64,000 nucleotides of DNA from NCBI GenBank assembly GCA_021650895.1, contig CP091278.1, positions 1,393,659 to 1,457,658 on the forward strand. The letters run 5' to 3'. Shown here one piece after another: positions 23,550-33,682 of the stretch. A program made the translations under genes and the position numbers. The notes below the pieces were generated by a model. It worked only from the letters and a program-made list of their open reading frames with translations. It did no database searches and was not told where the DNA came from. The stretch is from Candidatus Jettenia sp. (GTDB lineage Bacteria; Planctomycetota; Brocadiia; Brocadiales; Brocadiaceae). Within the stretch, counting starts at the first letter, position 1. Each line of letters begins with the position of its first letter.

Positions 23550-24419
23550 TTATGCCCTGGGATGTGTTCTGTCGTATACCTGTTTTAACCGTTCTGTAGT
23601 TATATGGGTATAGATTTGGGTAGTGGAAAGGTTGGCATGACCCAGAAGCTCCTGGACAGAGCGCAAATCAGCGCCCTGGTCTAACAAGTGAGTTGCAAAA
23701 CTATGCCGAAAGGTATGAGGAGAAATTTTACTGCTCAGCCCTGCCTTTTTTATGTATTTTTCCAGCGCTCGCGCCACACTCCGATCCGTAAGACGCCCCC
23801 CGCGCTTGTTTAAAAAGAGCGCCTGATTATCTGAACCTCTTTTATCGAGATACAACCGTATGGCGTTTAAGGCATAATTTCCTATAGGCAACAGACGTTC
23901 CTTTTTGCCTTTTCCCTTTACTTTAACAACCCCTTCAAGAAAATTTACATCTGCAACATCAATCCCCACCAGTTCGCTTACCCTGATGCCTGTGCTGTAT
24001 AATGTCTCCATCATAGCGCTATCGCGGATGCTGAGTGAAGAGTGTAAATCGGGCTGATTTAAAAGCACTTCAGTATCATTGACACTCATAAACTCAGGGA
24101 GCTTTCTCTCTAATTTCGGCGTCCGGATATTTTCTACAGGATTAAATTCTAAAATACCTTCACGACAAAGATATTTATGAAGAGACCGAATGGATACTAA
24201 TTTTCTTGCAATGGTAGCTTTTGAATAACCTTGTTCTTTTAAGAAGGCAAGAAACTTTCTCAGCAATAACCGGCTTACATTTCCAAGATCACAGCAGCGT
24301 TCATTCCTAAGAAACGAAAGATATTGGTTTAAATCGTTCTGATATGCCCTCAAGGTTTGTAATGAAAAGTTCTTGTCGTGTTCAATATGTGCAAGGTATT
24401 TATTGACATAATCCTGCAT
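23550..24419 (-). CDS. xerC: Tyrosine recombinase XerC
   Basis: 289 residues, the usual XerC/D length. N-terminal SAM-like domain (NFSLQTLRAYQNDLNQYLSF) and catalytic domain with STGIRVSELVG (Arg), KVKGKGKKERLLP (Lys), HTFRHSFATHLL, LLGHANLSTTQIY (His, Tyr) and the XerC-like end VYDRTHPRA. Resolves chromosome dimers at dif. No dif site seen nearby. XerD cannot be wholly excluded. Confidence 0.88.
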   Translation of the reverse strand: MQDYVNKYLAHIEHDKNFSLQTLRAYQNDLNQYLSFLRNERCCDLGNVSRLLLRKFLAFLKEQGYSKATIARKLVSIRSLHKYLCREGILEFNPVENIRTPKLERKLPEFMSVNDTEVLLNQPDLHSSLSIRDSAMMETLYSTGIRVSELVGIDVADVNFLEGVVKVKGKGKKERLLPIGNYALNAIRLYLDKRGSDNQALFLNKRGGRLTDRSVARALEKYIKKAGLSSKISPHTFRHSFATHLLDQGADLRSVQELLGHANLSTTQIYTHITTERLKQVYDRTHPRA

Positions 24420-24571
24420 ATTTCAATCCGAAATTATGTGGCAACGGATACATAACGAATACATCATGTATGTTTTCCAATTCAGGGAAGAAATCGTTTC
24501 TGATGTTAGCATACTCAAAGGTAAATAACAAGGAAAAACAGTCTTTTAAGAAGCGGTGCAAGTAATTTACC

Positions 24572-24600
24572 TTGACAAAAATTTAGACCCTATCTAGAAT
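24572..24600 (+). promoter_or_regulatory. Sigma-70-type promoter for pabB-pabC
   Basis: TTGACA at 24572-24577 and TAGAAT at 24595-24600 with a 17-base spacer, 74 bases before the pabB start. A near-consensus match in the gap between divergent xerC and pabB. Confidence 0.6.
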
Positions 24601-24673
24601 TACACAACGAACATTAATCTTTTTACTATATTGAGAGCCAAATAACTATCAAAAGAGAAATGGATTTACCTAC

Positions 24674-26089
24674 GTGCTAGCAGGTGACGTTTTTGTTCAT
24701 GAGGTCAAGGATGCCTGCCCCCCCTTTGAGGCGTTTTGCCGGCTTGTCTCCAATACCAACATATTTTTTCTCGATAGTGCTTTACCTGCCAAAGGAATTT
24801 CAAGATATTCCTTTCTCGGTTTTGATCCCTTTTTAACCATAAAGACGAAGCACCGCAAGATTACCCTGACTGACAAAAATGGTACCATGGAAACTGAAGG
24901 AAATCCCTTTGAACATCTTCGGGAATTATTAAAACAGTTCTCATTGACAACCATACAGAAATCCATCCCCTTTCCTTGCGGTGCGGTCGGGTATCTTGGC
25001 TATGACTTGTGCCATTTTATTGAAAAATTACCGAGCAAGGCCGTTGATGATATGGGACTACCTGATATGTATATGGGATTTTATGATATTGTTATTTCTT
25101 ACGATCATGTTCTGGGAAAATGCTCTATAGTTGGAGTAGACTTCGGTATTGATAATACCCTAAAAGATAAGATAGAACAAATCGCTCATGTATTAGGTAA
25201 AAAATCAGATAGTACATCTGAAACCATAAACTATACCGCTCCTTCAGAACTATCTGAACCTATATTCCGTTTTAATTTTACAAAAGAACTCTATCTCGGC
25301 GCAATCAGGCAAATCAAGGACTATATCAAGGCGGGCGATGTATATCAGGTCAATCTTTCTCAACGGTTAGAAACTCATATCGCTATCCCCCCCTATAAAC
25401 TTTATCAGAGATTGCGTTCGGTAAACCCGGCTCCGTTTTCTTGCTATGTAACCTTTGATGATGTTGCGATCATCAGTTCCTCACCTGAGAGATTCCTTCA
25501 GGTCCATAACAGACATGTCCAAACTCGTCCTATTAAAGGTACACGACCTCGCGGTAAGGACGAAAAAACAGATGATCATATGAGACAGGCCTTAATCTCC
25601 AGCCCAAAGGATGATGCAGAGCTTACCATGATTACCGACCTGGAACGAAACGATCTGGGGCGTGTGTGCAATTATGGTTCTGTTAACGTGATAGAAAAAA
25701 AGGTTTTAGAAACCTACCCTACCGTGTATCATCTGGTTTCTACTGTTGAAGGGGATTTGCACGAACGATACGATTTAGTAGACTTGCTAAAGGCTACGTT
25801 TCCTGGAGGTTCTATTACCGGCGCACCAAAGATCCGTGCCATGCAGATTATTGATGAGCTCGAGCCTACTAAACGAGGTGTTTACACAGGCGCTGTGGGG
25901 TATATAGGATTTAACGGGGATATGGACCTTAACATTGCTATACGTACCTTCGTTATGAAGGGTAAGACAGTATACTTTCAGGTTGGGAGTGGTATTGTGG
26001 CCGATTCAGACGAAGAAGAAGAGTACGAAGAGACTATGCATAAGGCCAAGGCTCTCATTGATTCCTTAAGATTATGTAATTCACGATAG
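24674..26089 (+). CDS. pabB: Aminodeoxychorismate synthase component I
   Basis: 471 residues from a GTG. Converts chorismate with ammonia to 4-amino-4-deoxychorismate for folate. Chorismate-binding motifs: RPIKGTRPRGKD, LTMITDLERNDLGRVC, FPGGSITGAPKIRAMQIIDE and GAVGYIGFNGDMDLNIAIRT. The next gene, pabC, supports PabB over anthranilate synthase. The glutamine amidotransferase partner is not in the window. Confidence 0.88.
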   Translation: MLAGDVFVHEVKDACPPFEAFCRLVSNTNIFFLDSALPAKGISRYSFLGFDPFLTIKTKHRKITLTDKNGTMETEGNPFEHLRELLKQFSLTTIQKSIPFPCGAVGYLGYDLCHFIEKLPSKAVDDMGLPDMYMGFYDIVISYDHVLGKCSIVGVDFGIDNTLKDKIEQIAHVLGKKSDSTSETINYTAPSELSEPIFRFNFTKELYLGAIRQIKDYIKAGDVYQVNLSQRLETHIAIPPYKLYQRLRSVNPAPFSCYVTFDDVAIISSSPERFLQVHNRHVQTRPIKGTRPRGKDEKTDDHMRQALISSPKDDAELTMITDLERNDLGRVCNYGSVNVIEKKVLETYPTVYHLVSTVEGDLHERYDLVDLLKATFPGGSITGAPKIRAMQIIDELEPTKRGVYTGAVGYIGFNGDMDLNIAIRTFVMKGKTVYFQVGSGIVADSDEEEEYEETMHKAKALIDSLRLCNSR

Positions 26090-26133
26090 AAAAATACCGG
26101 TTATCATAGAACGTGTAAAATTGGTAAGGCCCA

Positions 26134-26985
26134 TTGTCCAACGCTATCTTTTTAAATGATAAAATTATAGAAGAAACTGAAGGACACATAAGTACCCTGG
26201 ATCGGGGTTTTCTTTATGGAGATGGTCTTTTTGAGACTTTCAGAACTTACGATAAAAAGCCATTCCGAATTGACGATCACATTACACGTCTCTCAAATTC
26301 GGCACAGTATTTTACTATCCCTTTTCATTATACGTCTCAGCAAATACGACACATTATTGAACAGCTTCTTACTACAAATAATTTAACGGATGCCTATGTA
26401 CGCATGACACTCTCCCGTGGATTTGCGGCACATGGAATTATTCCTACGGAAATTGTAAGTCCTACCTTTGTAATTCACACAAAACCATTGGTGCCTTACC
26501 CGGCATCGTTATATGAAGACGGTATGTCGCTTATCACTTCCAATACCCGGAGGAGTACCACCTGTCCTCTTTCAAGCCACAAAACACTCAACTTTTTGGC
26601 TAACTATCTTATAAAGAAAGAGGCTATAGAAAAGAAAGCTCACGACGCACTCATCCTCAATACAGATAACTATGTTACCGAATGTGCTGTAAGTAATATT
26701 TTTATTGTTCAGGGGAATACCATTATTACTCCATCCCTGAATGCCAATATCTTGCCGGGCGTTACACGGAAGGTTGTCTTAAAGCTCTGTAAAGAAAACG
26801 ATATTTGTACCTTGGAGAAGCTCTTTGGAATGGAAACAGTCCTTGGAGCGGACGAGGTCTTTATCACCAACTCCTTACTAGAGATCATGCCCATTTCAAA
26901 AATAAACGGACAATCTATTGGAAAGCTTATCCCCGGTCCTATAACAAAACTTTTACACGATAGATACAGAAGGATAACACAGTAG
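26134..26985 (+). CDS. pabC: Aminodeoxychorismate lyase / class IV aminotransferase
   Basis: 283 residues from a TTG. A fold-type IV PLP enzyme: STLDRGFLYGDGLFETFRTY at the N-terminus, the PLP lysine in LSSHKTLNFLANYL, and TECAVSNIFIV. It releases pyruvate to give 4-aminobenzoate. Branched-chain or D-amino acid aminotransferases share the fold; the position 44 bases after pabB decides the call. Confidence 0.82.
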   Translation: MSNAIFLNDKIIEETEGHISTLDRGFLYGDGLFETFRTYDKKPFRIDDHITRLSNSAQYFTIPFHYTSQQIRHIIEQLLTTNNLTDAYVRMTLSRGFAAHGIIPTEIVSPTFVIHTKPLVPYPASLYEDGMSLITSNTRRSTTCPLSSHKTLNFLANYLIKKEAIEKKAHDALILNTDNYVTECAVSNIFIVQGNTIITPSLNANILPGVTRKVVLKLCKENDICTLEKLFGMETVLGADEVFITNSLLEIMPISKINGQSIGKLIPGPITKLLHDRYRRITQ

Positions 26986-27400
26986 GGTAAGATTTAAAGG
27001 CAGATATTGGTTATGAATTGATATTATTGCATAAATATTTATAAGTACTGAATTTACAAGAGTTTAAGCACTCCTCATGTTTTTCTTAAGTTGTTGATAA
27101 CAAAATACTTATACAATTTACGAAACAATGCTATGTAAATCTGTGCAAATTTGTACACAATATATTTGACAAATTTATTTACTTTATTATCATGTAATTA
27201 CTTATTTTGGATTCATCAACGATATAAAATACTTACCTATGAAAAATCGTGATATATCAGGATAGGTTATAATGGTGTAAGACAATAACCAATAAAGGTT
27301 TAAAGCTCTTTTTTTATTATTTTTCCTATGAATTAAGAATATGTGTTACCTTCTCAATATTTTTATAAAGTAAGGTGTCAAATATAAGGTATCAAATATT
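26986..27400 (+). promoter_or_regulatory. Intergenic region with a promoter candidate
   Basis: 415 AT-rich bases without a gene. TTGACA at 27166-27171 and TATCAT at 27188-27193 (16-base spacer) could drive the regulator downstream, though about 200 bases of leader would remain. Nothing else recognisable. Confidence 0.3.
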
Positions 27401-28780
27401 ATGAAAACTATCCTGGTAGTTGATGATGAAATAGGAATACTTGAATCGTTTAGAATGATATTAAAAGATACCTACAGGGTTCTTACTGCCAATGATGGTT
27501 TAAAAGCGTTAGAAATCCTCCGTAATGAGAGTGTTAATTTAGTAATCCTCGATATTATCATGCCGGGAATGGCAGGACTGGACGTCCTTAAAGAAATCAA
27601 TAAAACATATCACGATATCGATACCATAATAGTCACAGCGATAAAAACGGTTAAAACAGCTATTGATTCCATGAAACTAGGCGCTTCTGATTATATTGTA
27701 AAACCGTTTGATGTGGAAGAAATCAAACTCATTATCGATAAAATACTCCATTCAAGAGAACTCTCGCAGGAGGTAGCATATCTTCGCTCTGAAATAAATA
27801 AAGATTTCGAATTTAACAATATTATCGGACAATGCCCTACCATGAGGCAAATTGTCGACACGGTTATGAGGGTAGCAAAAGGGAATTCTCCAGCGCTTAT
27901 TCGGGGTGAGAGTGGTACGGGAAAGGAACTTATTGCCCGGGCAATACACGTGCAAAGTTCAAGAAATGCCAAGCCCTTTATCGCTGTAAGTTGCCCCAAC
28001 TTGCATGATAACCTGTTAGAGAGTGAATTGTTTGGACATGAAAAGGGTGCATTTACCAATGCAACCGATAAAAAAACAGGACGTTTCGAATTGGCAAATG
28101 GTGGCACTATATTTCTGGATGAAATCAGCGAGATGAGTTTAGCAAACCAGGCAAAACTTTTACGGGTTTTGCAGGAATATGAATTTGTGCGGGTTGGAGG
28201 CACGAAGACAATAAACATTGATGTCCGGTTAATTGCAGCCACCAATGTCGACCTTAAAACTGCAATTGCGAAAGGCACATTCCGTGAGGATTTATTTTAC
28301 CGGATAAATGTTGTCCCTATAGATTTACCCCCCTTAAGGGAGAGGAAAGAAGATATCCCGCTTCTGATAAATCATTATTTCCAAAAATATAAAAAGGAAT
28401 TCCACTCCAAAGCAAAAAGAATTCACCCATCAGCAATGAAGCTGTTAGAAAATTACTTATGGCCAGGGAATATAAGAGAATTGAAAAATGTTATCGAAAG
28501 AGTACTTACCCTTTATGGAGACAGTGATGTCATTCTTGGTGAACACCTTCCTTTGGAAATCAGAAAAGAATTTAATTATCCTACCTCACATAATCTAACC
28601 AATCCAGTTGAATTATCGGGAATTGAATCACTTGATGAGATCGTCTCTCGTATAGAAAAAGAAATCATAGAAAAAGCCCTTCAAAAAGCAAACGGCAGAC
28701 AAACCAGAGCTGCGCAATTCCTAAAAACAACACGAAGAATATTAAAATATAAGATGAGCAAATTGGGAATAACAACGTAA
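27401..28780 (+). CDS. NtrC-type sigma-54 response regulator
   Basis: 459 residues in three domains: receiver (1-120, phospho-site Asp51 in VILDIIMPG, Lys101 in VKPF), AAA+ ATPase (about 138-380, Walker A GESGTGKE at 169-176, Walker B GGTIFLDE), and a Fis-type HTH (ANGRQTRAAQFLKTTRRILK). The loop that contacts sigma-54 is GAFTNA (216-221) instead of GAFTGA. No cognate kinase is adjacent, so the signal is unknown. Confidence 0.9.
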   Translation: MKTILVVDDEIGILESFRMILKDTYRVLTANDGLKALEILRNESVNLVILDIIMPGMAGLDVLKEINKTYHDIDTIIVTAIKTVKTAIDSMKLGASDYIVKPFDVEEIKLIIDKILHSRELSQEVAYLRSEINKDFEFNNIIGQCPTMRQIVDTVMRVAKGNSPALIRGESGTGKELIARAIHVQSSRNAKPFIAVSCPNLHDNLLESELFGHEKGAFTNATDKKTGRFELANGGTIFLDEISEMSLANQAKLLRVLQEYEFVRVGGTKTINIDVRLIAATNVDLKTAIAKGTFREDLFYRINVVPIDLPPLRERKEDIPLLINHYFQKYKKEFHSKAKRIHPSAMKLLENYLWPGNIRELKNVIERVLTLYGDSDVILGEHLPLEIRKEFNYPTSHNLTNPVELSGIESLDEIVSRIEKEIIEKALQKANGRQTRAAQFLKTTRRILKYKMSKLGITT

Positions 28781-28867
28781 CACAGCCATAGGCACAGTAA
28801 ATACAGATAATACCGGCAGGAAAATAGCCTTCTCCCCTATTTTATATAAAAACGGTAATTTCTCTTA

Positions 28868-29983
28868 TCAATTGATATAAACCCTCGGTACACGTTTGCT
28901 TACATTACAAACAATCTCGTAGGGAATAGTGTTTAACTGTTTCGCAACCGATTCTACCGCTATCGACTCTTGCCCCTGAATACCATAAAGCACAACTTCA
29001 TCCCCTACCGATACCTCTTTTATATAGCTTACATCCACAAAACATTGATCCATACAAATACGGCCAATAATAGGTGCTTTTACGCCCCTTATAATAACCT
29101 TTCCCCGATTGGAGAGTAATCGACTATAGCCATCATCATACCCTAAGGGAAGGGTTGCAACACGGGTAGGTCTGGTAATCCTGTACCCTCTGCCATAACC
29201 GACAACATCCCCTGGTTCCATATCCTTAATATGAATAATCCTTGTCTTAAAGCTCATCACAGGTCGAATGCCAATCTCCCTTGATACCTCTTCTGAAGGA
29301 TATAACCCATACAACACCAGGCCTGGTCTAACCATAGTAAAATAAGCATCAAAGCAACCAAGGATAGCACCGCTATTTGCCATATGTCTTAAAGGAATAC
29401 CCATATTGATTGTCTCAGGAGCTGTTAACACCTCTCGGAATCTTTTTATTTGTAGATTGGTATACTCTGAATCCCTTTCATCAGAACATGAGCAGTGAGT
29501 ATAGATCCCTTCGATGAAAATATTTTTCATCTCTTGTATACCCTGTATAAATTCTACAGCCCTGGTGTACTTCACACCAATACTCCCCATGCCGGTATCC
29601 ACATACATATGGACTTTTACAATCTTATTCAAATATACTGCCCTCTTTGATAATACAGAGGCAAGCTTCAGGTCATAAACAGTTGGTGTTAAATCGTATT
29701 CAATAACACTGGGTATTTGTTCCTCAAAGAGCCCTCCCAGAAGTAATATCGGCACTTTTATCCCTTTTTCCCTCAGGCGGATGCCCTCTTCAAGGATAGC
29801 TATACCAAGCATCTCAACACCCTGATTTATCAGAATTTTACTTACTTCATAATCACCGTGACCATAGGCATCTGCTTTGACAATACCCATAATTTTTACT
29901 TCCGGCCCAATCTTCCTCTTCAGGGCCAATACGTTATATCTGAGGGCACTCAAATCAATTTCAACCCATGTTGGTCTATGCAT
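28868..29983 (-). CDS. alr: Alanine racemase
   Basis: 371 residues. Interconverts L- and D-alanine for peptidoglycan using PLP on Lys36 (IVKADAYGHG). Other family blocks: MYVDTGMGSIGV, RPGLVLYGLYPS, GYDDGYSRLLSNRG, GRICMDQCFVDV. Last of a minus-strand row bioB, bioF, alr; 55 bases after bioF. Confidence 0.93.
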   Translation of the reverse strand: MHRPTWVEIDLSALRYNVLALKRKIGPEVKIMGIVKADAYGHGDYEVSKILINQGVEMLGIAILEEGIRLREKGIKVPILLLGGLFEEQIPSVIEYDLTPTVYDLKLASVLSKRAVYLNKIVKVHMYVDTGMGSIGVKYTRAVEFIQGIQEMKNIFIEGIYTHCSCSDERDSEYTNLQIKRFREVLTAPETINMGIPLRHMANSGAILGCFDAYFTMVRPGLVLYGLYPSEEVSREIGIRPVMSFKTRIIHIKDMEPGDVVGYGRGYRITRPTRVATLPLGYDDGYSRLLSNRGKVIIRGVKAPIIGRICMDQCFVDVSYIKEVSVGDEVVLYGIQGQESIAVESVAKQLNTIPYEIVCNVSKRVPRVYIN

Positions 29984-30038
29984 AACTTTTCTAAAAATTT
30001 ATTTCCAATCTGTGAAATTTGTAGATCAGGATGTTGTT

Positions 30039-31226
30039 TTATTGATCTGAGGTTTTATGATTCTTAGAGATTAAAAATCCAATATCTTTCAAAGTATCCA
30101 GTAACCTGTTTATATCCTCTTCGGTATGGGTAGCCATTAAGGAGATCCGCAACCGACTCGTACCTGAGGGCACGGTAGGTGGCCGAATCGCAGGAATTAA
30201 AATACCTCTTTTGTAGAGTATCTCGGATAAACCAAGAGTATCTTTTGCCGATCCAATAACGATAGGAACGATCGGGCTTTCTACTGCTATCGTGTGGATA
30301 AATTCCGATAACCGGAATTTTACATAGTTAATATTACTCCATAACCTATCAATAAGAAATATATCCTCCTGGATAAGTGTTAATCCTGCTAATGATGCGG
30401 CACATAGGGAAGGAGGCAAGGCTGTTGTGTAGATGAAAGAACGGGCTTTATTCTTTAAGAAGTCAATAAGGTAGTTACTTCCGGCAATGAATCCACCAAT
30501 ACTACCGATGGCCTTACTCAATGATCCCATAATAATATCGATCTTTCCCTCAAGCCCGTAGTGTTCAATCATACCTTTCCCCTGTCTTCCAAACACCCCT
30601 GTTGCATGAGCATCGTCTATCATAAGCATGGCATCGTATCTTTTGGCAATCTCTACAATTTCTGGTAACGGTGCAATATCACCATCCATACTAAATACAC
30701 TATCAGTAACGATTAACTTTCTGCGGAATGAAGCAGACCTTTGTAATAATGATGCTAATTTATGGATATTATTATGAGGATAGATGCGGAAGGTTGCACC
30801 GGATTGGCGACAGCCGTCAACAATACTTGCGTGATTCAGCTTATCTCCAATAACAAGGTCTCCTTTTGTGACAAGGGCACATAAAGCACCCATATTGGCC
30901 ATGTAACCAGTTGGGAATAGCAGAGCGGCCTCCGTTCCCTTAAACTCTGCAATTTTCTTTTCAAGTTTTTCATGAAGTATCATATTTCCGGAAACCAATC
31001 GTGAAGCACCAGTACCCCATCCGTATTGATGGATAGCTTCAATAGCAGCCTGTTTTATTTTTGGATGATTGGCAAGTCCAAGATAGTTATTTGAACAGAA
31101 TGATAAATATGTTTTGCCCTGGATTTGAATATGGGGACCCTGCGGACCTTCGATAGTTCTATACTCACGCATGAGGGAGCGGTCTTTTAATCCTTTTAGC
31201 TCATCTAAAATAAAATCTATCCCCAT
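30039..31226 (-). CDS. bioF: 8-amino-7-oxononanoate synthase
   Basis: 395 residues, PLP-dependent alpha-oxoamine synthase. Condenses pimeloyl-ACP/CoA with alanine in biotin synthesis. Visible: SFCSNNYLGLANHP, GWGTGASRLVSGN, MIDDAHATGVFG, the PLP lysine in GSLSKAIGSIGG, and FIYTTALPPS with IRPPTVPSGTSRLRISLMA, which favour BioF over glycine C-acetyltransferase. bioB upstream supports this. Confidence 0.88.
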   Translation of the reverse strand: MGIDFILDELKGLKDRSLMREYRTIEGPQGPHIQIQGKTYLSFCSNNYLGLANHPKIKQAAIEAIHQYGWGTGASRLVSGNMILHEKLEKKIAEFKGTEAALLFPTGYMANMGALCALVTKGDLVIGDKLNHASIVDGCRQSGATFRIYPHNNIHKLASLLQRSASFRRKLIVTDSVFSMDGDIAPLPEIVEIAKRYDAMLMIDDAHATGVFGRQGKGMIEHYGLEGKIDIIMGSLSKAIGSIGGFIAGSNYLIDFLKNKARSFIYTTALPPSLCAASLAGLTLIQEDIFLIDRLWSNINYVKFRLSEFIHTIAVESPIVPIVIGSAKDTLGLSEILYKRGILIPAIRPPTVPSGTSRLRISLMATHTEEDINRLLDTLKDIGFLISKNHKTSDQ

Positions 31227-31520
31227 CGCACAAATATTTCTTGTATAGCTTATGTATATCTCTGTATTACCAGGATTTTCACGGAAGTTTACCCCTTGTA
31301 GTAACCCATGGGTAAGCGTATGTATTTTTGGAAAAGAAGAGATTAAGGAACAGGCATTCGTTTCCTCTCCAGGAGGAGATCAAGAGATGTATATCTTCTG
31401 TTCCTCTTATAATAGTGTTACCCTGTAAAAACTTCTTTTTTGTAAGTTTTTCTTTGTGTCTTTTGTGTAAAACTTTGTGTGCTTTGTGGTTAAACTCTTT
31501 TTGGTTGCAGCTTTGCTGTG

Positions 31521-32504
31521 CTATGATATTTTCAATTCCAATTCAAGATCTTTTATCATCTGCAAATCATCTTCTATCTTTCTTCCCTTTGTAGTCAGAT
31601 AGTTTCCAATCATTGTACTATTAGCGCCTGCATAAAACATCCATGATTGTAAATCACGCAGATTCTTTTCACGACCACCCGCGATTTTAATTTCCTTATC
31701 AGGCAAAACGAATCGAAATACAGAAATAATCTTCAATGCCTCCCTCGGTACCAAAGAGGCGCTATTTTCCAATGGCGTACCAGAGATCGGATATAAGAAA
31801 TTTAAAGGAACAACATCGACATCCAAATCTTTCAGGGTAAACAACAGATGAATACGGTCTTCTCTCTCTTCTCCAATACCGAAGATTGCGCCACTGCATA
31901 TTTCTAATCCAGCCTCCTTCGCGGCATGGATAGTATTTACCCGGTCAATAAACGTGTGTGTTGAACATACCTTTGGAAAAAACCTTTCAGATGTCTCCAG
32001 GTTGTGATTGATCCTTCTGAGTCCACTTTTCACTAAAGATACTGCTGTTTCTTTTGTCAGCGTTCCAAAAGAACCATGCGGATGGATACCGGTATTCTGA
32101 ACAACAGTTTTTATTGCCTCGCAAATCTTATCAAGCTCATGAGGATTACCGATACTATATCCGCTGGTAACGATACCAAGAGAGCTTGAACCCGTCTGTT
32201 CCGCATATTGGGCGCCATCGAGTATCTTATTTGTACTTACGAATGGAAAGGCATCAATGCTCGTTTGATAACGGGCAGATTGAGAACAGAAACTACAATC
32301 CTCTGTGCATTTACCCTGTTTTGCACTGACAATAGAGCAGGTATTTATATCATGCCCAAAATACTGCAAACGTATCTGATTAGCCCAATAAAATACATCA
32401 TAAACCTCATCGCCCTCTATTCCCATAAGAAACAAGGCATCATCGCGACTGACAGGTTCATTCTGTAAGGAACGATGCGCAATTTTTTTTATTTTATCAT
32501 TCAT
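31521..32504 (-). CDS. bioB: Biotin synthase
   Basis: 327 residues, radical SAM enzyme inserting sulfur into dethiobiotin. The CxxxCxxC cluster is CTEDCSFC (Cys66, 70, 73) followed by SQSARY. IMGIGE-type IFGIGEEREDRI, PLNFLYPISGTPLE and the closing MFYAGANSTMIGNYLTT are BioB blocks. The 294 bases to bioF contain no gene, only low-complexity G/T-rich sequence. Confidence 0.93.
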   Translation of the reverse strand: MNDKIKKIAHRSLQNEPVSRDDALFLMGIEGDEVYDVFYWANQIRLQYFGHDINTCSIVSAKQGKCTEDCSFCSQSARYQTSIDAFPFVSTNKILDGAQYAEQTGSSSLGIVTSGYSIGNPHELDKICEAIKTVVQNTGIHPHGSFGTLTKETAVSLVKSGLRRINHNLETSERFFPKVCSTHTFIDRVNTIHAAKEAGLEICSGAIFGIGEEREDRIHLLFTLKDLDVDVVPLNFLYPISGTPLENSASLVPREALKIISVFRFVLPDKEIKIAGGREKNLRDLQSWMFYAGANSTMIGNYLTTKGRKIEDDLQMIKDLELELKIS

Positions 32505-32665
32505 CGTAAGTAATTTTAGCTACAAATACCATGAGCCACGAATAAACGCAAATTTACACGAATATGAGTAAAAGATACAACAAGCATAAAGGTTTTTATC
32601 TTGTTCCCCATTTTTTTCTTACGCGCTTCTTCATTCGTGCCCATTTGTGGTCATTCATGACGAAA

Positions 32666-33682
32666 CTATATATTTTTATATTTCAGATAGGCATTACGGA
32701 CATTGTGCCAAACAACTTCGGGACGTTCAGACCGTACATACGTCATACAATCGGTTCCCTCAAAGCTCCATGTGGCTATGTTTCGGATCCCTGAATTATA
32801 AGCCACATCTATAGCTGTTGTGATCTCGCCTTCTCTGTTTGCAGGCACCCGATAACCCTGTATCCATATTTGAGGTTCTTTGTTATATTTCTTTGAAAGG
32901 GCAATCACATCATGAGAAATACGACTCACAAATTCAGTTACATCTTGTTTATAACTGTACCAATAAGGATCACTCCCGAAGATACTTATACTTTTAATCG
33001 TAGCAACCTTTTCCCATTCATAGATACCATATCGGGGATCCGTTGTTGGAAATAAACAAACTGCACTCTTTAATCCCTTTTCAGATGCCTCATTCGCCAG
33101 GTACGTAAGAAAATTGACAATCGTCATTTGTCGAAACGCCTTTACGTCTTCGGTAAAATCCAGAGGCATCTCGTAGCCGTATGTATGTTTAAAAATATCA
33201 CCACATACATTACAGGTACACCCCCAAATATCCCTCTTTAAACCTCCAAATAAAGGGGTAAACTCTCCAAAAAACAGATGCGGCTCATCCCACAATATAC
33301 CTTCCGCCTTTGTCTTTGCTGCAAATTCAATCCATGCCAGCATGGTATCCCGAAATGTCTTTGAGTTCAAACATGCCTTATATGTTCTTATCTCGCCTTC
33401 TGGAAAATTTAATCGTTGTCTGCAGTGTGGATAGAGTTTGACAAAGGTAGAGAAGGACTCTCCGCCAAAAACACGCCCGACACCCCATGGATCAAGAAAG
33501 ACCTCCAACCCGACTTCGTGACTTGCCTTCACGATATCGACCATCGTGCCTGAATGATACAGCGTATCGTGCTCACTCAGAGTATGAACGACAAAATTAC
33601 AGCCATCGTCGGTCATCTTCTTCATATCTTCCCGGACATGACGCAGTATCCGGTTCGCAAAATAGCTTGCTCCAAGTTTCAT
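32666..33682 (-). CDS. Conserved hypothetical, TIM-barrel-like
   Basis: 338 residues, cytoplasmic, no signal peptide. Alternating strand/helix pattern (FVVHTLSEHD, LEVFLDPWGVGRVFGGES, EGILWDEPHLFF, IWIQGYRVPANREGE, IATWSFEGTDCMTY) suggests a TIM barrel of the glycoside-hydrolase type, with candidate acids in WDEPH and WSFEG. A CTCNVCGDIF knuckle in the middle may bind metal. I do not know the family. No functional partner nearby. Confidence 0.6.
   Translation of the reverse strand: MKLGASYFANRILRHVREDMKKMTDDGCNFVVHTLSEHDTLYHSGTMVDIVKASHEVGLEVFLDPWGVGRVFGGESFSTFVKLYPHCRQRLNFPEGEIRTYKACLNSKTFRDTMLAWIEFAAKTKAEGILWDEPHLFFGEFTPLFGGLKRDIWGCTCNVCGDIFKHTYGYEMPLDFTEDVKAFRQMTIVNFLTYLANEASEKGLKSAVCLFPTTDPRYGIYEWEKVATIKSISIFGSDPYWYSYKQDVTEFVSRISHDVIALSKKYNKEPQIWIQGYRVPANREGEITTAIDVAYNSGIRNIATWSFEGTDCMTYVRSERPEVVWHNVRNAYLKYKNI

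Noticed and set aside
24674..26089. Anthranilate synthase TrpE
   Set aside because: No tryptophan genes are near and a class IV aminotransferase/lyase follows directly, as in pabB-pabC.
30039..31226. Glycine C-acetyltransferase instead of BioF
   Set aside because: FIYTTALPPS, the IRPPTVPSGTSRLR end and the neighbouring bioB favour BioF; no threonine dehydrogenase is near.
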